This document shows positions 16,573 to 25,780 of a stretch of DNA of 64,000 nt, piece after piece. This DNA comes from a virus: IMG/VR virus record IMGVR_UViG_3300050132_000504, positions 1 through 64,000 of that record; one strand, given 5' to 3'. The notes under the pieces were generated by a model. It saw only the letters and a program-made list of their open reading frames with translations. It made no database searches and was not told the DNA's origin. Position 1 is the first letter of the stretch; every line of letters begins with the position of its first letter. The position numbers were made by a program, and so were the translations under genes.

Positions 16573-18122
16573 TAGACTGACTCGTTTCCTTCCGGATCGT
16601 AGTAGCGGATCGCAGCAATTGTTCCCATAGGCAGAACGGAATTGACGATGCCGGCAACCACATCACGGGTCATTGTGTTCAGAATGCGCGTTGGCAGGTA
16701 GACCACCAAAGCTCCGCCGACCGGGTAAGGCCGCCCATCGAGGTAGCCGAGATCCCAGAAGTTGTCCGCCTGGGGAATGGTCTGATAGGCCGGGGCGAGC
16801 CCGCCGCCGCGAGTGCGGACGTCGGCCATTTCAAAGGTCGCAATGCCGAAGGAGACACCAACCACCATCTCGGCGAAGACGGTCCCGCTCGCCGGGGTCT
16901 GTCCGCTCCAGGTCGGAGGGTTGGGATCGTTGGTCATCCCAGCGATCGGGCCTGAATCGTTGAAGACCTGGTGGTAAATCTCCTGCAACGGATTGCTGCT
17001 GGCGCGATAGTAGAAACAGATGACGGTGTTCTTGATGCTGGGGTTGGTGACGGGATTGACATCCAGCGCCGTGTAAACGACGTCCGGCTCAAAGTAGGAG
17101 TAGAACCCATAGACGGTGTCGGTGGTGAGCACCGTGGGCACAACAGCCACTCTGCCCGTGAAAGGATCAACATCGGAGATCTGATTCCGCTTCCAGGGAT
17201 AGAGCGTGCCGTGCGTTTCAGGCTCTCCATTTGCAGAGCCATCCATCGCGTACTTGATCTTCTGGTTGCTGTCGAATACAACGATGTCGGGCAGATGGTT
17301 GGGGTCGTTGTAGATCCCTTGCCTGTCGAACTGGATCAGGTTGGGCGCGAGGACCGTGCCTGGAATCCAATAGCCCAGCAGATACGGCCGGGTGGGCAGG
17401 AAACTCTGGATGGGATATTCCAAGGCTGGAGGCTGCAGCGAGAATCGCACGCGCGGGAACCAGGGCAGATAGGAGGGCGCTTCGTAAGGAGGCAGCGCCT
17501 GGTAGCCGTTCTGCACCAGAAAGCGGATGGAGTATGAGACGACCGCGCTGGCAAGCTCGATCATTCCACCCGTGAAAGCGTAGCCCTTGGAAGTGTCTCC
17601 ATTGGTGCTCAGAGGCATCACCTGGTTGTAATGCAGCAGGCTGATCTTAACCCGGCCGGCACTGTCCACATAACGCACCTGAAAGGCGAGCGTAGAAGGA
17701 ACATCGTGGTACATCCAATTGCCGCTGAACAACACAGTTGGGGCCGGTGTGACCACTGATCCGTCCAGATTGAGGATCGTCGCGCCAGACACCGACTGCC
17801 CGAAGTTGTGGTAGAAGTAAAGCGGCGTCACTCCATCGGCGGCGAACTGATTGGTGATCTGAAAGAACTGGTTCTGGACCATGTACAGAACATCGCCTGT
17901 GATCGTCACCGATTGGTTGTAGTCAGGAGCCGTGAAGTTCGGAGAAGTGGCAAGACCTTCCGAGGCCTTCCAGATGCCCAGCGAACCGGGCAGGTACGTT
18001 GTGTTTACAATATCGATCAGGTCGGCGGGACTCACGTCCTCGGCCGTCACCTGCGCAATGGCGATGGCACGGGCTGGCAGGTTCTTGCCATAGTAGAAAG
18101 TCTGGATTCCAGTTGGCGGCAT
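16572..18122 (-). CDS. Virion structural protein, baseplate region
   Basis: A 516-residue protein with many Tyr, Trp and Pro and an even beta pattern, without a family I can name. The start is the ATG at 18122 (MPPTGIQTFYYG) because GGAG lies 6 bases upstream; a TTG four codons earlier is less likely. The C-terminus (FWDLGYLDGRPYPVGGALVV) has the compact look of a virion domain. Coupled by TAATG to the next gene. Function unknown beyond probable baseplate or fibre attachment. Confidence 0.8.
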   Translation of the reverse strand: MPPTGIQTFYYGKNLPARAIAIAQVTAEDVSPADLIDIVNTTYLPGSLGIWKASEGLATSPNFTAPDYNQSVTITGDVLYMVQNQFFQITNQFAADGVTPLYFYHNFGQSVSGATILNLDGSVVTPAPTVLFSGNWMYHDVPSTLAFQVRYVDSAGRVKISLLHYNQVMPLSTNGDTSKGYAFTGGMIELASAVVSYSIRFLVQNGYQALPPYEAPSYLPWFPRVRFSLQPPALEYPIQSFLPTRPYLLGYWIPGTVLAPNLIQFDRQGIYNDPNHLPDIVVFDSNQKIKYAMDGSANGEPETHGTLYPWKRNQISDVDPFTGRVAVVPTVLTTDTVYGFYSYFEPDVVYTALDVNPVTNPSIKNTVICFYYRASSNPLQEIYHQVFNDSGPIAGMTNDPNPPTWSGQTPASGTVFAEMVVGVSFGIATFEMADVRTRGGGLAPAYQTIPQADNFWDLGYLDGRPYPVGGALVVYLPTRILNTMTRDVVAGIVNSVLPMGTIAAIRYYDPEGNESV

Positions 18123-18139
18123 TGCATTCTCCAAACGAG

Positions 18140-19750
18140 TTAGTTACCGACTGCGATCCAGTAGACGGTCCGGGAATCAGGCTGTCCGCCGACGTAGGCA
18201 GTAAAGCCGTATGTGCTGGGAGTGTCAGAGAGAACAAAGAATCCAGAATCGAATCCTGGAGGGCAAACTGCCACTCCATACGCCCCGAAACAGTTGTTGG
18301 GAAACGCCGGACTGAATGAGAAGGTCGAACCTGGTGCGCTGTTACCCACCGATGCCATCGTGCCCCACTGAATCATGAACACGTTGGTTCCCATGGCAAA
18401 CTTGATGTAGCCGTTGTTCGCCACGAAGTCGTATGAGATGGTGAGACCGAGATCGGGCAGAGTAATTCCGTGTGGGTTCTTGTGGCTGACCTTGTTGACG
18501 TGCCCCACGAGAATGCTGGCGATTGCGCTCATAAGACCCAGGGAAGTTGTAGTCATGGCGCCGTCGCCGTCCACCGCGCCGGGATAGGCGGTAATGCCCT
18601 GGCTCAAAAGCCCATAGACATCCCCGTTGTGCAGCAATCCTGACTGAAGGACGTTGGCCATGAGAATCCCGAAACCAGGATCCATGGCCGCCGCGGCCGC
18701 TCCCGGATCGCGGAGAACCTCAAAACCGCCTGAATCAGCGTCGACCTCCGGGGGATGGGAAGTGGAGAGTCCAAGCACCTGGCCGACGTGGCTGGCGGGA
18801 GCTGCCCCAACTTGGGATGCGGTGGGCATCTGATGAACGCCGTTGCCGAGGGGTGCCGGCGCGTGGGCCGCAAAGGCCGCCTGAGTGGCATTGGCCTGCG
18901 CGCGCACGGCCTCGATGACTGCAGACCCGGTCTGGCTGGTTGGAACGTGAACGAGTTTGGCAGTGGAGATGCCTCCAGGATCTTGTCCCGCTCCTGTGCC
19001 GATCGGCAGCGTATTGCTTCCGGAAAGCACCGGCACACGCACCGCGGCGTCCGTCACACTCAGCGGATTCGGGTTGCGGGAGTTGGTCACACTCGGATCA
19101 TCGGACGACAGAGCTTGGCCGCTCGATGTCGTGGTGGTCAAAGAGACCATGCCGGCCTTCGCACCAGATGCCAATGCCTGAATCTTGACGCCTGAAGAAC
19201 TCACCACCGTGAGAATGCCTGTCCCGGATGCCACTGCAAAGGAGAACAGCACAATCGGGTTCGAGTTCTGCTGAAAGTAAAGGGAGGTGTTCAACGTCGT
19301 AGTAGACGTGTCCGCCGCTGCCACCTGCAGCACCAGCTGCCCCATTTCGGCCGTGGGCTCGCCTGTGGCGGAATCGACCAGCGATGGATCAACGGTGTTG
19401 TTGACGATGACCAGCTGCCAGTTCAGATAGAGGTTCGTCTGTCCCGACGTCAGAGTGACCGGGGTCGCTTCGCTGGTCTGCAGGATCTCCCAACGTCCGC
19501 GAACGAACACCAGCATCGGCTGCGAGGAATTGGTCGCCGTCAGGGTCACGGTTGTTCCTGCGACCATGGGAGTCACATTGAAGGTTGCGCCTTCCTTGTA
19601 GATCGCACCCAGATCCCAAGCCCAGCGCGTGACATCATCGGGAGCAACACCCTGCATGATCTGCTGAAGCCTGTCCAGTTCGCTGGCTTCGAGAATGCGC
19701 TCAGCAATCCAGTCGATATAGCGATAGCGTGCCTGATTGAAGGTGGACAT
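18140..19750 (-). CDS. Tail fibre with gp53-like C-terminal domain
   Basis: A 536-residue fibre protein. The C-terminal 90 residues contain FMIQWG, a FSPAFPNNCFGAYGV segment, TPSTYGFTAYV and the terminal YWIAVGN, the pattern of the tail-fibre gp53-like C-terminal receptor-binding domain. The N-terminal helical part (ARYRYIDWIAERILEASELD) probably anchors it to the baseplate. The middle is a Ser/Thr/Ala-rich beta shaft. Start at 19750 (MSTFNQ) with GAGG upstream; the longer reading frame to 19897 overlaps the previous gene. It is a second receptor-binding candidate besides the 1696-residue fibre. Confidence 0.85.
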   Translation of the reverse strand: MSTFNQARYRYIDWIAERILEASELDRLQQIMQGVAPDDVTRWAWDLGAIYKEGATFNVTPMVAGTTVTLTATNSSQPMLVFVRGRWEILQTSEATPVTLTSGQTNLYLNWQLVIVNNTVDPSLVDSATGEPTAEMGQLVLQVAAADTSTTTLNTSLYFQQNSNPIVLFSFAVASGTGILTVVSSSGVKIQALASGAKAGMVSLTTTTSSGQALSSDDPSVTNSRNPNPLSVTDAAVRVPVLSGSNTLPIGTGAGQDPGGISTAKLVHVPTSQTGSAVIEAVRAQANATQAAFAAHAPAPLGNGVHQMPTASQVGAAPASHVGQVLGLSTSHPPEVDADSGGFEVLRDPGAAAAAMDPGFGILMANVLQSGLLHNGDVYGLLSQGITAYPGAVDGDGAMTTTSLGLMSAIASILVGHVNKVSHKNPHGITLPDLGLTISYDFVANNGYIKFAMGTNVFMIQWGTMASVGNSAPGSTFSFSPAFPNNCFGAYGVAVCPPGFDSGFFVLSDTPSTYGFTAYVGGQPDSRTVYWIAVGN

Positions 19751-19791
19751 GAAAAAACCTCGTTTGGAAATTGGAAATTGCGGACCAGCGA

Positions 19792-22700
19792 TTAGCCGGG
19801 AGGCAGTGATGTAGGGCCGGATGACGAACCTGCATTCGACTGGCCGAGCCTGTACTGGGCCAGGTAACCCTGAATGGCGTCGCTGAGGACGAGCCACGGA
19901 TTCTCAATGATCAGAGGCGGATCGGCCATCTGCAGCAGGACCGTGTTCGAAGACAGATTCGAGTCGAGGACTTGAAGATTGATCTGGACGCGCTGAAGGA
20001 ACGTCAGGAAGTAAGCGCCCGTTGTGGTGGAAGACGGGATCGGCTGGGCATAAACCAGAGCCACAACCTCGCCGGTGAACAGAGACGAGGTGTAGTTGTT
20101 CCCGTTCACATCCAACGCCTCGATCGGTACGATCGGGCCTTGTGCGGTCCTGGGAGGATAGATCAGATCGCCGACGGAAATGGCTGCCGTGATGCCTGTG
20201 ACACCTGTCAGGGCCGTCGCGGTCTTGCCGGTGTAGGCAACGATCATGTTGTCGACAACGACCGTTCCGGATGCTGGAAAGTTGCCTGTCTGATTCAGAG
20301 AAATACTCGATGCGCCGATGGCGGCAGCCAGTGTAACTTGTGCGGTGTTCGGACCGATCCATGCCACGAGCTGGCCATTGGTTTTGTAGTTCGCTTCACC
20401 GGGTGTTCCCGATGTTGTCCATGGAACCTGGCCCTGAATGGTGTTGGCGCCGATCATCCCGTAGATCGGGCTGTTGTCCAGCACGGAGTAGAGAGTGACG
20501 AGCCAGTTGGCGCCATCCCACACCTGTGAGATCGGCAGAGCTTCTGGAAGGACAACCGTGTCGCCGGCCTGGAAGGTTTCTTTGATGCCCGCCAGGCCGC
20601 TGCCGGCGGCCGTCGTCAGAACGTAGACACCCCAATCGGCCTTGGGCGTGTAGATCATGTTCACAACGCCGTCCGCGCCGGTGGTGACCGTGACTTCTTC
20701 CGCGGTCGGATCTTGGTAATTGATCAGACCCGACCAGGTGTCCGTGTCCACCACAACCTTCATGGTCACGTTGGGAACGACCTCTCCATTGAGAGGGCCA
20801 TGAGCCGTTGCACTCAGGAGGGAATAGTCTCCGTTGAAGTAGACCGGACCGTAGGCAACCAGATCGATGATCGACTCAAGAGTCGCAGGAATCGCAATCA
20901 GCGGCTTGTCGCAGGCCAGAGAGATTGAGACAGGGGCGAGCTGTCTGTGCTGGAGGTAGACGAACCCGCTGGTGATGCCGGAGAAAGCCGGATTCAAGTC
21001 AACCGGAAGCTGCCGCGTGTTCGTGGTCGTGTTGGCTGCCGAAGGAATCGCAGGGGTGTTGATGCCCGGAACATTGCCGGCAGTGATGGTCAGCGGAATG
21101 CACAAAGAAGCGGTCGGATCGTTGTCACCCGAACCCTTGTAATACTCCAAGCCATTTCCATATCCAATCCCCGGAATGCCCACGAGGATGTAGGCAGACT
21201 CCGCGCAGAATGCCGCGGATGCGTAAACCGGGCCTCCTCCGCAGTTCCGAATGGCAGCAAGCAAATCAGGAACCAGCCGATTGGACTGAGGATCACCATA
21301 AGACACGATGATGACGATCTTGCTCGAGTCCAGACCGCTCAAGAAGCTGGCCATCACTTCGGCTTCAGCGGTCTGGCTTCCCATGATCTCGAACGTCGTG
21401 AAGGACTCGTTCACCATCGTTGCTCGGTCGACGACCAGGACGTTGTAGGAAGCCCCCAGGTTGTAAGCGAGAGCACCATCGACCCAGATACCGGACGAAT
21501 AGGTCTGACTCGGGTTCAAGCTGGCCAGGGCCTGGACCTTCCCCTGTCCTGCTGTCGAGAGTCTGTAGGTGTGCGAGGTGGCATAGGTCTGAGGCGCCAG
21601 CTCGTACTGGAGGGCAATCGCGGGATTGCACACCGCATAGACGGGCTGCCCTTGTGTGTAGAGGCCGCCCGGTGTCGAGGTGACGGAGACCGTGCCATCG
21701 TCGGAATCGAAGTCAAAGGTGTTGAGCGCCGCAGTTCCCAGGTCGCCGCCCAGCGCGATGTACATATTCTGAATGGAATAGATCGGGTACACCGGCAGGT
21801 TGAACGTGTCGTTTCCTGTCCCGCCGAGAACTCCGAGAAACAGGGTTTGCTGAGCCAGAGGCTGATTGATCGTGATCGTCTTTGTCGTCTGGCTCAACTG
21901 AAACTGCGGGCTGCCGTCGTTCACAAAGGCAGCTGCCTGGTAGCGATAGCTGGTGGCAACTGAATAGAAGCCGTCGGAATCCTGCTGCCAAGTTCCCACG
22001 AAGATCGGCTTGTTGGGATTAGGCTGGTTTGCCAGAACGTGTGTGAGCACCGTACCGGGATGAAACTCCAAACCCGGTGTGCCTGGCAGGAAGTAACGCA
22101 CGGGCCCGGCAAAGTACGAACCGTCCTGGATCTGCAGGAAGACGGAGTTGGCGTCGTTGCCTGTGCCTTCCACAAACTCCAGCGGCTGGAGATCGTTGTT
22201 GTCGCCAATTCCGCTGGTGAACTTGTCGATCCCGATCGCGTTCACATCGGCATCCCATTCGATGGGCACAAGCGCCGCGGCATTGATTTCGTCTTCGTCG
22301 CGCCAACGGTACTGGCCAATCACAAAGCCGGGAGTCGTGGCGGACACCTGACGATTGGATGGCAACAGACGAGCTGCCAGAGGAACCATCTGGTCACGGC
22401 GGATCACATAGCCGGCAGCCATCGGAACAACACCCAGAGCCGTCGTCGGAATGGCGGGGGTGTTCCCCGACTGGTACGCGAAGAATGAACTCGTCGACAC
22501 TCCCCAGTTGGTGAACTCCTGCTGCACACCCGGCGGAACTGTCACGCTGATGTCGATGCGCATCATGTTCTCGGCGCCGGCGGCGATCGATTGAGCCGCA
22601 GAGATGTACGCGCCACCCGCAACCCCGAATGCCGTCGTTCGGCACGAAGCTGAGGGATTTGTGGGAACCCCAAACGCCACCAGCAGGTTGTTAGGAACAT

Positions 22701-23097
22701 CGGAACCGGAACCGAAGAACACCACGTTGCCGCGCGAGCGCCACACGATGTTCGGGCGGATCAGATACTCGTCGCCAATGGTTTGGGTGATACCGGTAAC
22801 CCCAGTGAGGCTGTTGTTGGTTGTTCCGGTATAGCTGATGACCATCTGGGAAGCAGCGGTCGATCCGTTTGCCGGGACATAGACAACCGCAGAACCTGAT
22901 GCCGGAAACTGGAAAGTCTGATCCAAAGAGACTACGGCCGCGCCGATGGCAGCAGGTGCAGTGACCGACGCCGTGTAAGGGTCGCCGAGATAAAGAGTTC
23001 CTGGCTTGACACCGCCGGCGAGGGGCAACAGGAACCGCTTCGGCGTGGCCGCCACAGCCGGATCTTGAAGTGCTGCGTCTTGGTAGAAACCGATCAT
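19792..23097 (-). CDS. Large baseplate/fibre protein with ILEI/PANDER domain
   Basis: An 1101-residue virion protein. Residues about 520-680 (SSGIWVDGALAYNLGASYNV ... VMASFLSGLDSSKIVIIVSY ... SAYILVGIPG) match the ILEI/PANDER (FAM3) fold, a non-enzymatic domain proposed to bind carbohydrates and seen in some phage tail proteins. Two copies of a roughly 65-residue module (AAIGAxxxSLxQTxxFPASG ... TALTGVTGIT) flank it, one near residue 45 and one near 950. The stop/ATG junction with the upstream gene is TAATG at 23097. Likely host-surface contact; inferred. Confidence 0.8.
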   Translation of the reverse strand: MIGFYQDAALQDPAVAATPKRFLLPLAGGVKPGTLYLGDPYTASVTAPAAIGAAVVSLDQTFQFPASGSAVVYVPANGSTAASQMVISYTGTTNNSLTGVTGITQTIGDEYLIRPNIVWRSRGNVVFFGSGSDVPNNLLVAFGVPTNPSASCRTTAFGVAGGAYISAAQSIAAGAENMMRIDISVTVPPGVQQEFTNWGVSTSSFFAYQSGNTPAIPTTALGVVPMAAGYVIRRDQMVPLAARLLPSNRQVSATTPGFVIGQYRWRDEDEINAAALVPIEWDADVNAIGIDKFTSGIGDNNDLQPLEFVEGTGNDANSVFLQIQDGSYFAGPVRYFLPGTPGLEFHPGTVLTHVLANQPNPNKPIFVGTWQQDSDGFYSVATSYRYQAAAFVNDGSPQFQLSQTTKTITINQPLAQQTLFLGVLGGTGNDTFNLPVYPIYSIQNMYIALGGDLGTAALNTFDFDSDDGTVSVTSTPGGLYTQGQPVYAVCNPAIALQYELAPQTYATSHTYRLSTAGQGKVQALASLNPSQTYSSGIWVDGALAYNLGASYNVLVVDRATMVNESFTTFEIMGSQTAEAEVMASFLSGLDSSKIVIIVSYGDPQSNRLVPDLLAAIRNCGGGPVYASAAFCAESAYILVGIPGIGYGNGLEYYKGSGDNDPTASLCIPLTITAGNVPGINTPAIPSAANTTTNTRQLPVDLNPAFSGITSGFVYLQHRQLAPVSISLACDKPLIAIPATLESIIDLVAYGPVYFNGDYSLLSATAHGPLNGEVVPNVTMKVVVDTDTWSGLINYQDPTAEEVTVTTGADGVVNMIYTPKADWGVYVLTTAAGSGLAGIKETFQAGDTVVLPEALPISQVWDGANWLVTLYSVLDNSPIYGMIGANTIQGQVPWTTSGTPGEANYKTNGQLVAWIGPNTAQVTLAAAIGASSISLNQTGNFPASGTVVVDNMIVAYTGKTATALTGVTGITAAISVGDLIYPPRTAQGPIVPIEALDVNGNNYTSSLFTGEVVALVYAQPIPSSTTTGAYFLTFLQRVQINLQVLDSNLSSNTVLLQMADPPLIIENPWLVLSDAIQGYLAQYRLGQSNAGSSSGPTSLPPG

Positions 23098-23885
23098 TAT
23101 TGTGCCCAGTAGGAGGGATCCGCATTCATCACGGCCTGCACGACTTCGCGGAGTTGGTAAGCAAGCACGTTGTCAGAGCTAACGCCCACAGTAGCCAGCG
23201 AAGGTTCGACCAGGCCAAACAGGCCCAGCTCGCTGCACACGATGTTGTAGGGCATGGCGGTGTACTGGTAAGCCACGGACAAACCGGACGGCAAGGTGCC
23301 TGAGAAGATCAGTTCTCCGGTTTGAGGATTGAACACGTAACTGCCTGGCGCCACACTGAAGGTGAGCGAAGACTCGATCACATTTGCATGAGCCAGCATC
23401 TGGTCAGTCATGGTGATGGCTTCACTGGGCACCGTGAACTGGTTGCTCTGCTTGGCGATCTGAAGCGCCGGCCCATCCGGGCCGAGCAGGGTTGCTGTCA
23501 CGCCTGTGATGGCATTCAGATCGTTCACGACATCGCTGATCTTTCTCCAGACCCAGTAATCATCGGGAGCCATCGTCACCGTAGGGATGGTGTAAGTGAC
23601 ACCATTCAGAACGACCGTGACCAACCCGATGCACACCGTAATGGTCATGCTGAGAGACGTGGAGCTGACAGAGATCCCTGCCCACTGCGTCAAACCGAGC
23701 TGCAAGCAAACCTGGTCCTGCTCGCCTTCATAGGTGCTGTCCTGGCGGCACGTCGTGGCCAGATAGCAGCGTTCGAGGAAAGCAACGGAGTCCTCGCCCT
23801 GCATACGAGTGAGGCCGACATTCAGGCCCGCCACATCTGCGTAGGTCAAGCTGTTTACGCGCTGAATCTGCGTGGAAGTGTTCAT
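23097..23885 (-). CDS. Baseplate-region protein of unknown function
   Basis: A 262-residue protein. Positions 95-135 (WVWRKISDVVNDLNAITGVT) and a central strand-rich part look like a small alpha/beta domain; the end (ELGLFGLVEPSLATVGVSSD) is helical. No family recognised. It lies 3 bases after the Big2-containing gene and is coupled to the ILEI protein, so it is probably a baseplate or fibre-attachment component. Confidence 0.75.
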   Translation of the reverse strand: MNTSTQIQRVNSLTYADVAGLNVGLTRMQGEDSVAFLERCYLATTCRQDSTYEGEQDQVCLQLGLTQWAGISVSSTSLSMTITVCIGLVTVVLNGVTYTIPTVTMAPDDYWVWRKISDVVNDLNAITGVTATLLGPDGPALQIAKQSNQFTVPSEAITMTDQMLAHANVIESSLTFSVAPGSYVFNPQTGELIFSGTLPSGLSVAYQYTAMPYNIVCSELGLFGLVEPSLATVGVSSDNVLAYQLREVVQAVMNADPSYWAQ

Positions 23886-23888
23886 TGG

Positions 23889-25769
23889 TTACTCAAACGA
23901 AACGCTGTCGTAGGTGTCGGTCAGATAGATGGCCAGACTGTTCGGATCGAGAATGTATCCGTCGTATCTCGGCTTGACTGCGACTGCATTGCTGCCCGTC
24001 CACAACCAGAGCCTTCCCATCGCGTCATAAGCAATGCCTTGAATCGCGGGCACGATGCTGGAAAGGTCGTAGGTGTTGATGACTGGAGTTGCAAGGTTTG
24101 GATAGGGAACTTCATCGGCAGTAGCTGTCTGGCCGTTTCCCATGCACTCCAGCATCAGGACATAAGTCCCGATCATGGTCAGAGCCAGAGAAACTGGTGC
24201 TGGGGTGGAAAGTGCCCTGGATTGCCATCCTGCGCTTCCCGAATACGCAACGAGCGTTCCATCCGGAAGCAGGACTTGAAAGTTGCCGTCAGGAGTCATG
24301 ACGAGGTAGCGCCAGTTGGAAGCCGTTGATGCCGAGCCGTAAGGCACTGGCAGCAGGATCGCGTACCGAATCGCTCCGGGCTTGGCTATGTCGTACTTGA
24401 CGTTGAGTCCATACAGAGGTTCGGTCGTCATCGCCGGCGCGGAGAGTTGGCCAGGAAGCGGCTCGCGCCTATCCCAGTAAATGAGGCTCGTTCCTGCCGC
24501 TCCCAGAATGCCCCAGGTGTTCGGTTCCACAGCGATCGCGCCCAGAGGCGTGGTCATGGCGTAGGACTGGATGTATTCGAGGGTGCTGAAGTTGTCCATC
24601 ATGTACAGCTCTTTGAGCAGGTTCTCGCTCGTCGAGATGAGCCAGTACCTGTCGAACAACGTGTCCCGGAAAATGGGATGGGTGTACGGCCGTGTGCTGT
24701 CTGGGACTGCCGGAAGGTTGAACGGCAGCTGCCAGCAGCGCAGTCTGACGCCGGCGGGAAGCCCGCGGACGATGATGCTGGAGATGTTCTGCCAGGTTTT
24801 GATACCGGTGAAGACGCCCTCGTTCGACGCGGTAATCGTCTCGCTGGCGCCTTCCTGCTGGTCGGCCCAGACGGGCAAAGGATATTCCTCGCCCTGCACA
24901 AAGATGCTGAGCGACATTTGGCTGCCTTGGACACCTTCGACCCAGAAGGTCAGGATGTTCGGAATGGGCAAGGAAAACGGACCCAGACTCTGGGGATTCC
25001 AGATGCTCACCGTTGAGTCTCCGCTGCCGGTCACGTCGAAGAGGACCGGACAGGTCATGGGAACCTGCGCCTGCGAAGGATCTGCGATGTAACCGGTGGG
25101 AACTGGCAACCTATCGTCGTACGGTTGAATGGCGATGTTCTGCGAGGTCGAACCGGAGGTGATGGTTCCCATCACCTGGTTCAAGAGGGTCTGCCCTGGC
25201 GCCAAGGGAAAGTCACTCGGCAGCTTCACCATGTAGTAGACACCGCGGTTGTCGATTCCTGTCGGACACGTTGCCAGAGTGCGCGAAGCGATCTCCCGTG
25301 CAATGCGCTGCTGGCTGTCGTCAAGAGCGATGGCTGCCGTATTCAAGAGTTGCGCATCGATCGAGTAGGGCTCTTCGCGGACGCGTTGGTCAGTGATGTC
25401 GAAGTAGTTCAGCAGAACCTGAGTCCGATGGGATCGGTAAGAAGGCAGCACAGGTGTGGCCGCCGCAGTTGTACCCACCACGATCGAGATCGCCATCGTG
25501 CCTGTGATCCCGTTGAGTGTGGCAGATACCGTCGTGGTGAACTGCGGCCGCGCGCCGTTGGTCTGAGGATTGGGCGCTCGGACTGCGATGACCGTGCCGC
25601 CGCTGGTGACCGACAGGCATGCAGTGTTCGTTGACCAGGTGCAAAGCGCCGTCACATTGAGCGTCGACCCATCGCTATAAGTAGCGGTGGCCGTCAACTG
25701 CTCCTGACTTGAAATCGACAGGGCCGTCCGTGGACCGGAGACTGCGATCGAGACAAGTGTGGCCGGCAT
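23889..25769 (-). CDS. Baseplate protein with N-terminal bacterial Ig-like domain
   Basis: A 626-residue virion protein. Residues 1-100 (LVSIAVSGPRTALSISSQEQ, LTATATYSDGSTLNVTALCT, then ITGTMAISIV) are a Big2-type immunoglobulin-like domain. The rest is beta rich and includes repeated short strands around 400-600 (DAMGRLWLWTGSNAVAVKP) that may form a propeller-like fold. It follows the gpJ-like wedge gene by 11 bases. Ig-like domains on phage virions commonly give weak binding to cell surfaces; inference here. Confidence 0.8.
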   Translation of the reverse strand: MPATLVSIAVSGPRTALSISSQEQLTATATYSDGSTLNVTALCTWSTNTACLSVTSGGTVIAVRAPNPQTNGARPQFTTTVSATLNGITGTMAISIVVGTTAAATPVLPSYRSHRTQVLLNYFDITDQRVREEPYSIDAQLLNTAAIALDDSQQRIAREIASRTLATCPTGIDNRGVYYMVKLPSDFPLAPGQTLLNQVMGTITSGSTSQNIAIQPYDDRLPVPTGYIADPSQAQVPMTCPVLFDVTGSGDSTVSIWNPQSLGPFSLPIPNILTFWVEGVQGSQMSLSIFVQGEEYPLPVWADQQEGASETITASNEGVFTGIKTWQNISSIIVRGLPAGVRLRCWQLPFNLPAVPDSTRPYTHPIFRDTLFDRYWLISTSENLLKELYMMDNFSTLEYIQSYAMTTPLGAIAVEPNTWGILGAAGTSLIYWDRREPLPGQLSAPAMTTEPLYGLNVKYDIAKPGAIRYAILLPVPYGSASTASNWRYLVMTPDGNFQVLLPDGTLVAYSGSAGWQSRALSTPAPVSLALTMIGTYVLMLECMGNGQTATADEVPYPNLATPVINTYDLSSIVPAIQGIAYDAMGRLWLWTGSNAVAVKPRYDGYILDPNSLAIYLTDTYDSVSFE

Positions 25770-25780
25770 AGAATTCCTGA

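Noticed and set aside
14575-16575. Long open reading frame on the plus strand (666 codons)
   Set aside because: It is antisense to well-supported minus-strand structural genes; its product has no sensible fold and no ribosome site. It reflects base composition.
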